Positions 51,316 to 59,511 of a stretch of DNA of 64,000 bases are shown here, one piece after another. A model generated the notes under the pieces. That model saw only the letters and a list, made by a program, of their open reading frames with translations. It did no database searches and was not told the DNA's origin. Within the stretch, counting starts at the first letter, position 1. Every line of letters begins with the position of its first letter. Origin of the DNA: Neobacillus rhizosphaerae (GTDB lineage Bacteria; Bacillota; Bacilli; Bacillales; Cytobacillaceae); NCBI RefSeq assembly GCF_937468385.1, contig NZ_CALBWS010000001.1, forward strand, positions 372,001-436,000, given 5' to 3'. The position numbers and the translations under genes were made by a program.

Positions 51316-52221
51316 TTAGGAAATAACTAGGTCTTTGAGTTTAACAGTGTTACCACTGCCGAAAATTTCCTGTTCTAATCTTCTACCTGTAGGAGTCGCA
51401 GCAAGTCCACCCTCAGCGGTTTCCCTTAACGTTGACGGCATCGATTGACCTATTAAGAACATAGCGTGAATGACCTCATCACATGGGATTCTGCTTGTTA
51501 CTCCGGCAAGTGCCATATCCGCTGCAGTGATGGCATTGGATGCGCCCATTGCATTCCGTTTCACACAAGGAACTTCAACTAATCCCGCTACAGGATCACA
51601 TACTAGTCCAAGCATATTCTTTAACGTTATGGCCATCGCCTCTGCAGCCTGCTTTGGTGAGCCGCCAGCCAATTCAACAATGGAAGCTGCCGCCATCCCG
51701 CTAGCAGAGCCTACTTCTGCTTGACAACCTCCTGCTGCACCAGAAATGGAAGCGTTATTAGCGACCACAAAACCAAAAGCTGCTGCTGTAAACAAAAATT
51801 CAATCATTTCCTCGCGGGTCGGATTCAATTTTTCTTTGACCGCAAATAATGTTCCTGGAACAACACCTGCTGAACCTGCAGTTGGAGTTGCACAAATCAC
51901 TCCCATTGCGGCATTCACTTCGTTGGTGGCCACTGCTTTACTAACCGCATCTAATAATATGGTTCCGCCAAGTGCTTTACCACTTTTAATATAGTTTTGG
52001 AGCAGCACAGCGTCTCCACCAGTTAGGCCTGTATGTGAATGAACACCATTAAGACCTCTTTCGACAGCTTGTTCCATAATCATTAAATTCATATCCATTT
52101 TCGCGATTACTTCTTCTCTAGAAAGACCAGATACTTCTATTTCTTGACGGATCATGATCTCCGCAATTTTTACTTGATTGCCCTCTGCAAGTTCAATCAG
52201 CTCCGCAACATTCCGAAACAT
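51316..52221 (-). CDS. sdaAA: L-serine dehydratase, iron-sulfur alpha subunit
   Basis: 301 residues. AAMGVICATPTAGSAGVVPG, GAAGGCQAEVGSASGMAA and LVCDPVAGLVEVPCVKRNAMGA carry the cysteines that hold the 4Fe-4S cluster. It deaminates serine to pyruvate with SdaAB. The pair sits between rnhB and rbgA. In B. subtilis these genes lie elsewhere (near recG/fapR), so this is a changed position. Confidence 0.95.
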   Translation of the reverse strand: MFRNVAELIELAEGNQVKIAEIMIRQEIEVSGLSREEVIAKMDMNLMIMEQAVERGLNGVHSHTGLTGGDAVLLQNYIKSGKALGGTILLDAVSKAVATNEVNAAMGVICATPTAGSAGVVPGTLFAVKEKLNPTREEMIEFLFTAAAFGFVVANNASISGAAGGCQAEVGSASGMAAASIVELAGGSPKQAAEAMAITLKNMLGLVCDPVAGLVEVPCVKRNAMGASNAITAADMALAGVTSRIPCDEVIHAMFLIGQSMPSTLRETAEGGLAATPTGRRLEQEIFGSGNTVKLKDLVIS

Positions 52222-52251
52222 GATTTTACCTCCTGATCTCTGTCAATTTTT

Positions 52252-52914
52252 CTATTCAACCATGCGAATGATTTGCGTTACATTTGCAAGATTTTTCAAT
52301 TCCTCGATTACCATATCCTCGATTTTCTGGTCGACTTCAATGACCATTAAGGCCATTTCCCCTTTTTCCAACCTTGAAACCTCCATATGGCCAATGTTAA
52401 TTTCACATCTTGATAAGATACTTGTCACCGCGGAAATAATTCCAAATCGATCTTGATGAATAACCAAGACAGCAGGATGTTCGCCAGATAATTTTAACGG
52501 AAAAGAGTTTAATTCCGTAATTTCAATGGTACCTCCACCAATGGAAATCCCAACCATTTCTAGTTTATCTTGTCCATCAAATAAATTAATTTTAACAGTA
52601 TTTGGATGATTCGTTATTGCTTCTTCTGTACGAAAAATCACCTCAATACCCTTTTCCTGTGCAATTTCCAAAGATTTTGGCATTCGTTCATCAAAGGTAT
52701 CAAAATCTAACAGGCCTGCAATAATGGCAAAATCTGTTCCATGTCCTTTATATGTTTTGGCAAATGACCCGTATAGTGAAATAATTGCTTTCTTTGGAAG
52801 TTTTCCGAACAAGGTCCTTGCAACCCTACCAATACGAGCTGCACCCGCTGTATGAGAGCTTGACGGCCCAATCATAACGGGACCGATAATATCAAAAGCC
52901 GATCGATATTTCAT
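52252..52914 (-). CDS. sdaAB: L-serine dehydratase beta subunit
   Basis: 220 residues. SAFDIIGPVMIGPSSSHTAGAARIG opens the protein and GSFAKTYKGHGTDFAIIAGLL follows. The C-terminal 70 residues form an ACT domain (AVLVIHQDRFGIISAVTSIL), a likely serine or effector sensor. It precedes sdaAA by 30 bases in one unit. Confidence 0.95.
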   Translation of the reverse strand: MKYRSAFDIIGPVMIGPSSSHTAGAARIGRVARTLFGKLPKKAIISLYGSFAKTYKGHGTDFAIIAGLLDFDTFDERMPKSLEIAQEKGIEVIFRTEEAITNHPNTVKINLFDGQDKLEMVGISIGGGTIEITELNSFPLKLSGEHPAVLVIHQDRFGIISAVTSILSRCEINIGHMEVSRLEKGEMALMVIEVDQKIEDMVIEELKNLANVTQIIRMVE

Positions 52915-53055
52915 TTAGAACGCTCCTTTAAATCTTGTGAGTCATCTTCCGTTACCAAACAAGAACTTTCTTTTCAATTCATTTTACGAGAAATACTACG
53001 AAGTAACTAGAGATAAATCCTGGTAAAAGAGAGTGGACTGACATGACAACAAATA

Positions 53056-53076
53056 AGCTCTCCCATTAGGAGAGCT
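53056..53076 (-). terminator. Terminator after rbgA
   Basis: AGCTCTCC (53056-53063) pairs perfectly with GGAGAGCT (53069-53076); TTATTTG follows on the minus strand. Confidence 0.75.
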
Positions 53077-53091
53077 CGATTCATTCAGACA

Positions 53092-53958
53092 CTATTCTTT
53101 TTCAATCATGAAATCAGCTGGTCGCTCAAATGTAAGTCGGCCAAATTTTTCCGACCTAATTTCTCTTATCACCAATTCCGAAACTTTATCATAATCGACG
53201 ATACCACCAGCCATTAAACACCCACGAAGTACTCCTATATGATCAAACATTTCTACCACATTTTCAGGTAGTCCCTCAAGGTTATATCGTTCCTTTAAAC
53301 GATCAGGATAGGCACGTTCCAAAAATCTTAGCGAGTAAACGGTTAGGTCTTGGAGATTTAATAATGTATCCTTAATCGCGCCGGTAATGGCCAGTTTCAT
53401 CCCAACCTCTTGATCCTCAAATTTCGGCCATAGAATCCCTGGGGTATCCAATAATTCCATTTCCTTGCCAACCTTTATCCATTGTTGTGATTTTGTAACC
53501 CCTGGGGTATTACCAGTCTTTGCAATGTTTTTTTTGGCAAGACGATTAATAAGCGTTGATTTTCCAGCGTTCGGAATACCAACAATCATAGCACGAATCG
53601 CTCTTGGCTTCACACCTTTTGCCCTTACGCGATCAAATTTCTCTTTGAGAATTTCATTTGAGGCTTGGACAATATTTTTCATTCCTTCTCCAGCATGAGA
53701 ATTAATCGCAAGGGCTTTTATCCCCTTGACTGCAAAGTAGGCAATCCACTCACGAGTCACGACTTTGTCAGCCATATCTGCTTTATTGAGTAGGACTAAC
53801 CTTGGTTTATGCTGAATAATTTCATCAATCATTGGATTTCTTGAGGAATACGGTATACGGCAATCGACCAATTCAAAAATAATATCAACCAGTTTTAATT
53901 TTTCCGTGACCTCTCTACGAGCCTTGGCCATATGGCCAGGAAACCATTGGATCGTCAA
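53092..53958 (-). CDS. rbgA: Ribosome biogenesis GTPase RbgA (YlqF)
   Basis: 288 residues from a TTG at 53958, because AGGAGG lies 8 bases upstream and the product then begins [17 protein letters not shown] like B. subtilis RbgA; the GTG three codons earlier overlaps that site. It is a circularly permuted GTPase: G4 LLNKADMAD comes before G1 [14 protein letters not shown] and G3 [12 protein letters not shown]. It is essential for late 50S assembly (L16 incorporation) in B. subtilis. Confidence 0.95.
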   Translation of the reverse strand: MTIQWFPGHMAKARREVTEKLKLVDIIFELVDCRIPYSSRNPMIDEIIQHKPRLVLLNKADMADKVVTREWIAYFAVKGIKALAINSHAGEGMKNIVQASNEILKEKFDRVRAKGVKPRAIRAMIVGIPNAGKSTLINRLAKKNIAKTGNTPGVTKSQQWIKVGKEMELLDTPGILWPKFEDQEVGMKLAITGAIKDTLLNLQDLTVYSLRFLERAYPDRLKERYNLEGLPENVVEMFDHIGVLRGCLMAGGIVDYDKVSELVIREIRSEKFGRLTFERPADFMIEKE

Positions 53959-53973
53959 AGCTGCCACCTCCTA

Positions 53974-54021
53974 TAAAAGCGTAAGCGCCTTGACCTCGAG
54001 GGGCTAGGCGCTGAGCTGGAT
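53974..54021. repeat. Copy of a dispersed Bacillus intergenic repeat
   Basis: AAAAGCGTAAGCGCCTTGAC followed by CTCGAGGGGCTAGGCGCTGAG fills the sipS-rbgA gap. AGCGCCT (53983-53989) and AGGCGCT (54006-54012) make a hairpin with CCTCGAGG in its loop. Its inverse shares AGCTC-AGCGCC with the copy at 10424-10468. Confidence 0.6.
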
Positions 54022-54029
54022 AGTAAACT

Positions 54030-54587
54030 CTATTTCACTGTAACAATATGTGCATCCTTAATCGGCCAGTAAACCATATTTGTTTTGCCGATTACTTTAC
54101 TCATCGGGACTGTCCCGATATGCCTTGAGTCCTTACTGAAGCGCCGGTTATCACCCATGACAAACAACTCCCCTTTTGGAACTGTTTTCCGACCTATTTT
54201 TTCTTCCAAGGTAAATGGTTCCGTTAATGGTCCATCCTCAGCTTTTTTCTTATATTCATCCAAATAGGGCTCTTTATATGCTTTTCCATTCACATATAAG
54301 ATATCATCTTTATACTCGATAGTGTCGCCTGGAAGTCCAATCACACGTTTTATGTAATCCTTTTTCTCAGGGGCATGAAAGACAATGATATCAAATCGCT
54401 TCGGTGTGCCAATATCATAGCTGAATTTATTGACAATCATTCGATCTTGGTCTTTCAATGTCGGCATCATAGATAAGCCATCCACTACAATTGGAGCAAA
54501 AAGAAAGTACCGAATAACTGCTGCTAGGGCTACCGCAATCACCAGGGCCTTCGTCCATTCCCATAGTTCATTTTTCTTTTTTGTCAT
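54030..54587 (-). CDS. sipS: Signal peptidase I
   Basis: 185 residues from the ATG at 54587, which follows GGTGGGG; B. subtilis SipS has 184. One N-terminal membrane segment (about 14-32), then the catalytic Ser39 in VVDGLSMMPTLKD and Lys80 in DYIKRVIGLPGDTI. GDNRRFSKDSRHIGTVP is the conserved C-terminal box. It removes signal peptides from exported proteins. Bacillus often has several paralogues (SipS/T/U/V); the position next to rplS and rbgA is that of the SipS/SipT group, so the letter is uncertain. Confidence 0.92.
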   Translation of the reverse strand: MTKKKNELWEWTKALVIAVALAAVIRYFLFAPIVVDGLSMMPTLKDQDRMIVNKFSYDIGTPKRFDIIVFHAPEKKDYIKRVIGLPGDTIEYKDDILYVNGKAYKEPYLDEYKKKAEDGPLTEPFTLEEKIGRKTVPKGELFVMGDNRRFSKDSRHIGTVPMSKVIGKTNMVYWPIKDAHIVTVK

Positions 54588-54768
54588 ACAATCCCCACCA
54601 ATCACTAATAAAAAAATGTTTTATAAAGACTATTTTACATAACTTAAACATATTTAACACGATGGGATAATGTTTTTTAATAAAACTTTAATAATTTGTT
54701 TAAAAAACAGCAACAATTTATTCAAGCCCATATCATTATTCTTTCAATCGTTTGAGAAGATATGTATA

Positions 54769-54799
54769 AAAAAAGAGCCTGCTCCTAAAGCAAGCTCTT
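54769..54799 (-). terminator. Terminator after rplS
   Basis: AAGAGCCTGCT (54773-54783) pairs with AGCAAGCTCTT (54789-54799) with one mismatch; seven T follow on the minus strand. Confidence 0.8.
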
Positions 54800-54810
54800 T
54801 CCTTTTCATA

Positions 54811-55155
54811 TTAGCGGATCTCTTTAATTCTTGCTTTTTTACCGCGAAGGTTACGCAAGTAGTAAAGTTTAGCACGGCGAACTTTACCGCGACGAATTAC
54901 TTCTAGCTTCGCAATTTTTGGTGTGTTAACAGGGAAAGTACGCTCAACGCCTACTCCGTAAGAAATTTTACGAACTGTGAAAGTTTCGCTAATTCCACCA
55001 CCACGACGCTTAATCACTACACCTTCAAATAACTGAATACGCTCGCGAGTACCCTCGACAATTTTAACGTGTACACGTACAGTATCACCAGGACGGAACG
55101 CAGGCAGATCAGAACGAAGTTGTTCTTTTGTGATTTCTTCGATAATTTTATGCAT
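54811..55155 (-). CDS. rplS: 50S ribosomal protein L19
   Basis: 114 residues from the ATG at 55155, after GGAGTTG; the frame is open 12 codons further into the leader [47 protein letters not shown] and [18 protein letters not shown] are diagnostic. L19 sits at the 30S-50S interface. It has its own promoter and leader rather than only read-through from trmD. Confidence 0.97.
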   Translation of the reverse strand: MHKIIEEITKEQLRSDLPAFRPGDTVRVHVKIVEGTRERIQLFEGVVIKRRGGGISETFTVRKISYGVGVERTFPVNTPKIAKLEVIRRGKVRRAKLYYLRNLRGKKARIKEIR

Positions 55156-55250
55156 CGTTTTCAACTCCTTCCAACAGACGCTCATGCACATCTACTAACT
55201 GTTTCATTGCAGCGGAACATCATTATAAGACCATAATCTGATTAATATCA
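55156..55250 (-). ncRNA. L19 leader RNA
   Basis: The rplS 5' leader contains TTCCGCTGCAATGAAACAG and GATGTGCATGAGCGTCTG just before the ribosome binding site. These blocks match what I recall of the conserved Firmicutes L19 leader, thought to bind L19 for feedback control. Confidence 0.6.
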
Positions 55251-55268
55251 GTTCAAGTCACAAGAAGT

Positions 55269-55297
55269 ATCATATCATAATTGTTGCGTACTCGCAA
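55269..55297 (-). promoter_or_regulatory. rplS promoter
   Basis: On the minus strand TTGCGA (55297-55292) and TATGAT (55274-55269) are separated by exactly 17 bases, directly after the trmD stop. A sigma-A promoter here would produce a transcript starting with the L19 leader. Confidence 0.65.
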
Positions 55298-55299
55298 CA

Positions 55300-56043
55300 C
55301 TACTCGTAATCTTTTTTTACTTCTTGTAGCCATTTTTCTTGCTCGGGTGTTAGCTCCATTTTATCGAATAGATCAGGTCTTCTTAATAGCGTACGACGTA
55401 ACGCTTCTTTATTACGCCATTCTTCAATTAACTTATGGTTCCCCGAAAGTAGCACATGGGGCACCTTCATCCCCCGGAATTCGGCGGGTCTAGTGTAGTG
55501 TGGATGTTCTAAGAGACCTGTGCTAAAAGAATCTTTCATATGGGATTCTTGATTGCCTAACACCTCTGGTAAAAGACGGACAACACTGTCGACCACAACC
55601 ATCGCTCCAAGCTCGCCACCAGTCAGGACATAATCTCCGATTGATATTTCATCTGTTACCACATGTTCACGGATTCGCTCATCATAGCCCTCATAATGGC
55701 CGCAGATAAAAATAAGGTGCTCTTCCTTTGCCAGTTCCTCTGCTTTACGCTGATCATATCGTTCGCCCTGGGGGCATAAAAGAATCACTCTAGGTTGATT
55801 ACTTTTTGCTTTTTCTTTAAGGGTTTCAACAGCATCAAAAATTGGCTGCGGCATTAATACCATGCCAGCACCACCGCCATATGGGTAGTCATCAACGGTT
55901 GCATGTTTGTTATCAGCATACTCGCGGAAATTAACGACGTTATAGGTAACGGCTGACTTCTCTGCCGCTTTTTGCAAAATGGATTGTCCCAGCACCCCAG
56001 AAAACATTTCCGGAAATAATGTGAGAATATCAATCTGCATCAT
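55300..56043 (-). CDS. trmD: tRNA (guanine-37-N1) methyltransferase
   Basis: 247 residues. [42 protein letters not shown] and the SAM-binding trefoil knot ([20 protein letters not shown]) are present. It makes m1G37, which prevents frameshifting. The start overlaps the rimM stop (ATGATG), giving coupled translation. Confidence 0.96.
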   Translation of the reverse strand: MMQIDILTLFPEMFSGVLGQSILQKAAEKSAVTYNVVNFREYADNKHATVDDYPYGGGAGMVLMPQPIFDAVETLKEKAKSNQPRVILLCPQGERYDQRKAEELAKEEHLIFICGHYEGYDERIREHVVTDEISIGDYVLTGGELGAMVVVDSVVRLLPEVLGNQESHMKDSFSTGLLEHPHYTRPAEFRGMKVPHVLLSGNHKLIEEWRNKEALRRTLLRRPDLFDKMELTPEQEKWLQEVKKDYE

Positions 56044-56558
56044 GAAAGTAACCCTTCCATCGGGTCGATAATGATAGTTTTTTCTTTTACATCAACCTTC
56101 TTGACCACATCATGAATATAAGGAATCAACACTTCTTTTCCATCTTTACCCTTAACAACCCAAACGTCATTAGCACCAGGTGAGAGAATTTCAGTAACTT
56201 TTCCGATTTCCTCCTCTTCTGTTGTTGATACGAGACATCCGATAATTTCATGATAATAAAATTCGTCATCTTCTAAGACACCCAACTGTGATTCAGGTAC
56301 CTTTATAATTCCGTCCCTAAACTTTTCAACTTCATTGATGTTATGAAAGCCTTCAAATGAAAGTATTTCAAAATTTTTATGGGTTCGGTGGCTTTTGACT
56401 GTTAGTTCAATCGGAGTATTTGAATTGGGCATAAATAAATATAATACATTCCCGACCTTATATCGTTTCTCAGGGAAATCTGTTTTTGAAATAACTCGCA
56501 CTTCACCTTTTATCCCTTGAGTATTGACGATTTTCCCAACGTTGAACCATTTTTCCAT
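56040..56558 (-). CDS. rimM: 16S rRNA processing protein RimM
   Basis: 172 residues from the ATG at 56558, seven bases after GAGGTG; an ATG two codons earlier is too close to that site. [21 protein letters not shown] starts the RimM domain and the PRC-barrel follows from about residue 95 ([36 protein letters not shown]). It helps mature the 30S head. Confidence 0.94.
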   Translation of the reverse strand: MEKWFNVGKIVNTQGIKGEVRVISKTDFPEKRYKVGNVLYLFMPNSNTPIELTVKSHRTHKNFEILSFEGFHNINEVEKFRDGIIKVPESQLGVLEDDEFYYHEIIGCLVSTTEEEEIGKVTEILSPGANDVWVVKGKDGKEVLIPYIHDVVKKVDVKEKTIIIDPMEGLLS

Positions 56559-56570
56559 TTGCATACACCT

Positions 56571-56957
56571 CTAACGTATATCTTCTATTATTCCGTCTTT
56601 GATGATAATTACAGGTTGTCCCAGCCGTTCGTCCCATTTATCTCCAATATTTATTTCGACAAGGGCCTGAACTTCCTTTTCTTTTAATTCACTGCCTAAT
56701 GGTAGGATATGTAATTGATCGATTTGAAACTCAAGAAGCTTTGTTTTTTCCTTGCGCATTTGAATTTCTTTTTCAAAATGTGTTTTCAACGCCCCAGATG
56801 AAAAGGTTTTTGTCTTTTCGACCCGTTTCAGTTCGAACTGGAGTTGATCACATTCCTTCTGAAGCTGCAGATTTCGCTCATGGTAGTTATCAAAAAGCTG
56901 TTGTCTGCTCTTTTCTGTTAAAATTTGCTTCACTACAACTGTTTGAATTATTTGCAT
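56571..56957 (-). CDS. ylqD: YlqD family protein
   Basis: 128 residues. A long central stretch (about 20-75) is rich in Lys, Glu and Gln with heptad spacing, a probable coiled coil, followed by ALVEINIGDKWDERLGQPV. It belongs to the Bacillus YlqD family of unknown function. Its place between khpA and rimM suggests a link to ribosome or RNA maturation, without proof. Confidence 0.82.
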   Translation of the reverse strand: MQIIQTVVVKQILTEKSRQQLFDNYHERNLQLQKECDQLQFELKRVEKTKTFSSGALKTHFEKEIQMRKEKTKLLEFQIDQLHILPLGSELKEKEVQALVEINIGDKWDERLGQPVIIIKDGIIEDIR

Positions 56958-57040
56958 AAGATAGCCTCCTTCACACTTCCGCTTTTCTTATAGCAAAAAA
57001 GGGAGGAAATTATCCCTCCCTTTCATCTAGATGCAAAAAG

Positions 57041-57271
57041 CTATTCACCAATTTCTAGAAAAATTTTCTTTTGTTGTGATGATCCTGCTGCATAAACAAC
57101 AGTTCTAATGGCCTTTGCAACACGCCCCTGCTTACCAATCACTTTCCCCATGTCTGTTTTGTTAACAGATAACTGATAGGTTATACGTGAATTGTCTTCC
57201 GCGACATCCACACGAACGTCTTCTGGAAAATCAACTAAGGGCTTCACAATCGTTTCGATTAATTGTTTCAT
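57041..57271 (-). CDS. khpA: KH domain RNA-binding protein KhpA (YlqC)
   Basis: 76 residues, one KH domain: DVRVDVAEDNSRITYQLSVN, then the GxxG loop in MGKVIGKQGRVAKAIRTV. KhpA acts with KhpB (Jag) in RNA binding that affects cell elongation in streptococci and other Firmicutes. It follows rpsP by 11 bases. Confidence 0.93.
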   Translation of the reverse strand: MKQLIETIVKPLVDFPEDVRVDVAEDNSRITYQLSVNKTDMGKVIGKQGRVAKAIRTVVYAAGSSQQKKIFLEIGE

Positions 57272-57282
57272 AGTGATTACGA

Positions 57283-57555
57283 TTACTTGCCTAATTTTGC
57301 ATTATGGAATTTTTCCATGATGCCTTGGTTTGAGAAAAGGTTACGAACGGTATCAGATGGTTTCGCACCATCTTTTAACCATTTAAGAACTAATTCTTCG
57401 TTGATTTCTACTTTTGCTGGTTGTGTAACTGGATTGTAAGTTCCAACAATCTCAATGTAACGTCCGTCACGTGGAGAACGAGAATCTGCTACTACGATAC
57501 GATAGAAAGGAGTTTTTTTAGCTCCCATACGTTTTAAACGAATTTTAACTGCCAT
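57283..57555 (-). CDS. rpsP: 30S ribosomal protein S16
   Basis: 90 residues from the ATG at 57555, after CGGAGGTG; the frame opens 11 codons earlier. [20 protein letters not shown] and [20 protein letters not shown] are diagnostic. It is in the ylxM-ffh-rpsP-rimM-trmD series, as in most bacteria. Confidence 0.97.
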   Translation of the reverse strand: MAVKIRLKRMGAKKTPFYRIVVADSRSPRDGRYIEIVGTYNPVTQPAKVEINEELVLKWLKDGAKPSDTVRNLFSNQGIMEKFHNAKLGK

Positions 57556-57664
57556 TTTAAATAAGCACCTCCGAATAGTTTCACACAAGATAGTATAATA
57601 TCAATTATTATTTCATTTGTAAAGTGTTTTTTCTTTACAGTAAGTATTGCCAATTTTAGGGAAT

Positions 57665-59017
57665 TTAAAACGGTTTGAAAGGAAGTTTAAAACCGCCTTT
57701 TTTCTTGCCTTTTTGTTGCATTCCTGTCATTTGCTTCATCATTTTTTTCATATCTTCAAATTGCTTTAGCAAACGGTTGACCTCAGTAACAGTCCGACCA
57801 CTACCTTTGGCAATCCGTGTTTTACGTTTTGAGTTCAAAATTTCAGGATTATTTTTTTCTGCCTTAGTCATCGACCTGATGATTGCTTCAACATGGGCTA
57901 TTTGTTTTTCATCAATTTGAAGATTATTCAAACCTTTGATTTTGTTTGCACCAGGCATCATCTTTAATAATTCATCAAGCGGACCAAGATTGCGAACCTG
58001 GCCGAGCTGTTCCAAAAAATCCTCCAGCGTAAACGTTGCGGTCCGCATTTTCTGTTCTAACTCTTTTGCCTTTTGTTCATCTACATTTGCCTGTGCTTTT
58101 TCAATCAGCGTCAGCACGTCACCCATACCTAAAATTCTTGATGCCATTCGTTCAGGGTGAAATGGTTCCAACGCATCCATTTTCTCGCCCAGTCCGACAA
58201 ATTTTATCGGCGTTTGTGTGACAGCACGGATTGAAAGTGCAGCCCCACCCCTTGTATCACCATCGAGCTTTGTTAAGACAACCCCAGTGAGTCCAAGTTG
58301 TTCATTAAAACTTTGGGCAACATTGACAGCGTCCTGACCAGTCATTGCATCAACAACAAGAAAAATTTCATCCGGTTTAGTTAATTCTTTAATGTCCTTC
58401 AACTCGTCCATTAACGCTTCATCAACGTGAAGTCGACCAGCAGTATCAATCAAGACATAATCATGATGCTCTTCTTTAGCCTTTTCAATTGCTTGTTTGG
58501 CAATTTCTACCGGACTGACTTGATCTCCGAGCGAGAAAACTGGCATGTCTAATTGTTTGCCAAGAGTTTGAAGCTGCTTTATCGCCGCTGGACGGTAAAT
58601 ATCGGCGGCAACAAGCAAGGGTTTGCGATTATACTTTTTCCGAAGCAAGAGCGAAAGCTTCCCGGTTGTCGTTGTTTTACCAGCACCCTGCAACCCAACC
58701 ATCATAATGACAGTCGGAGGACGATTGGATGCAGCAATCTTGCTTTGCTCGCCCCCCATTAATGCAGTCAATTCCTCATTAACGATTTTAACGATTTGCT
58801 GACCTGGAGTTAAGCTTTTTAGTACTTCTTGCCCTACTGCACGTTCGCTAACTTTTTTTACAAAATCTTTAACGACTTTGAAATTTACGTCTGCTTCCAG
58901 TAGTGCAAGGCGGACTTCACGCATCATTTCTTTGACATCCGCTTCAGAGACCTTGCCTTTTCCACGGATCTTTTGGATTGTATTTTGCAGTCGGTCGGCT
59001 AATCCTTCAAATGCCAT
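57665..59017 (-). CDS. ffh: Signal recognition particle protein Ffh
   Basis: 450 residues (B. subtilis: 446). N domain, then the G domain: GLQGAGKTTTTGKLSLLL, DTAGRLHVDEALMDELK and VVLTKLDGDTRGGAALS. The Met-rich M domain (about 300-450: MRTATFTLEDFLEQLGQV, SRSMTKAEK-like RSMTKAEKNNPEILN, GSGRTVTEVNRLLKQFEDMKKMM) binds signal peptides and SRP RNA. It targets membrane proteins with FtsY. Confidence 0.97.
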   Translation of the reverse strand: MAFEGLADRLQNTIQKIRGKGKVSEADVKEMMREVRLALLEADVNFKVVKDFVKKVSERAVGQEVLKSLTPGQQIVKIVNEELTALMGGEQSKIAASNRPPTVIMMVGLQGAGKTTTTGKLSLLLRKKYNRKPLLVAADIYRPAAIKQLQTLGKQLDMPVFSLGDQVSPVEIAKQAIEKAKEEHHDYVLIDTAGRLHVDEALMDELKDIKELTKPDEIFLVVDAMTGQDAVNVAQSFNEQLGLTGVVLTKLDGDTRGGAALSIRAVTQTPIKFVGLGEKMDALEPFHPERMASRILGMGDVLTLIEKAQANVDEQKAKELEQKMRTATFTLEDFLEQLGQVRNLGPLDELLKMMPGANKIKGLNNLQIDEKQIAHVEAIIRSMTKAEKNNPEILNSKRKTRIAKGSGRTVTEVNRLLKQFEDMKKMMKQMTGMQQKGKKKGGFKLPFKPF

Positions 59018-59029
59018 TCATGCCGCCTC

Positions 59030-59365
59030 CTAATCTAATTTCTCAAGCTCGGCAACGGTTTCTAACATCGCCTGCTTTGAAGGGTTCTCCTCAATAAGCA
59101 ATTCTTTTACGTGCCTGATTAGTTTCGCGCGTTCTTGAAATTTCAGAAATAATTGTAGTTTTTCTTCATACTCCTCAAGCATTGCTTCCGTCCGTTTAAT
59201 ATTATCATATACGGCCTGACGACTTACATCATACTCTTCGGCAATTTCTCCAAGGGAGTAATCATCTAAATAATAGAGAGACATATAGCTTTGCTGCTTT
59301 GGTGTTAACAACGAATAGTAAAAATCATAAAGATAATTCATTCGTGTTGTCTTTTCAAGCATCAT
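59030..59365 (-). CDS. ylxM: YlxM, putative SRP-associated DNA-binding protein
   Basis: 111 residues. [20 protein letters not shown], then [20 protein letters not shown] and [18 protein letters not shown] form a helix-turn-helix like sigma factor region 4. YlxM proteins are encoded beside ffh and have been reported to modulate SRP in streptococci. It starts the operon, with a good promoter upstream. In most Bacillus ftsY precedes it; here the upstream neighbour is a VWA gene. Confidence 0.93.
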   Translation of the reverse strand: MMLEKTTRMNYLYDFYYSLLTPKQQSYMSLYYLDDYSLGEIAEEYDVSRQAVYDNIKRTEAMLEEYEEKLQLFLKFQERAKLIRHVKELLIEENPSKQAMLETVAELEKLD

Positions 59366-59415
59366 GCAAGGGTTCCCTCCAATACCATTGTTAAGTGAAA
59401 AGCCTTTACAAAAGT

Positions 59416-59444
59416 AGTTTACACAGTCTAACTATTTCTGTCAA
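59416..59444 (-). promoter_or_regulatory. Promoter of ylxM-ffh operon
   Basis: On the minus strand a perfect -35 TTGACA (59444-59439), 17 bases, then TAAACT (59421-59416), 51 bases before the ylxM ATG. Confidence 0.65.
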
Positions 59445-59511
59445 GAAAATATCTTTACATATATGTGTTTAGCAACCCATAACCCCTGCTTTTCATTCTC
59501 CCCTTCCTATA

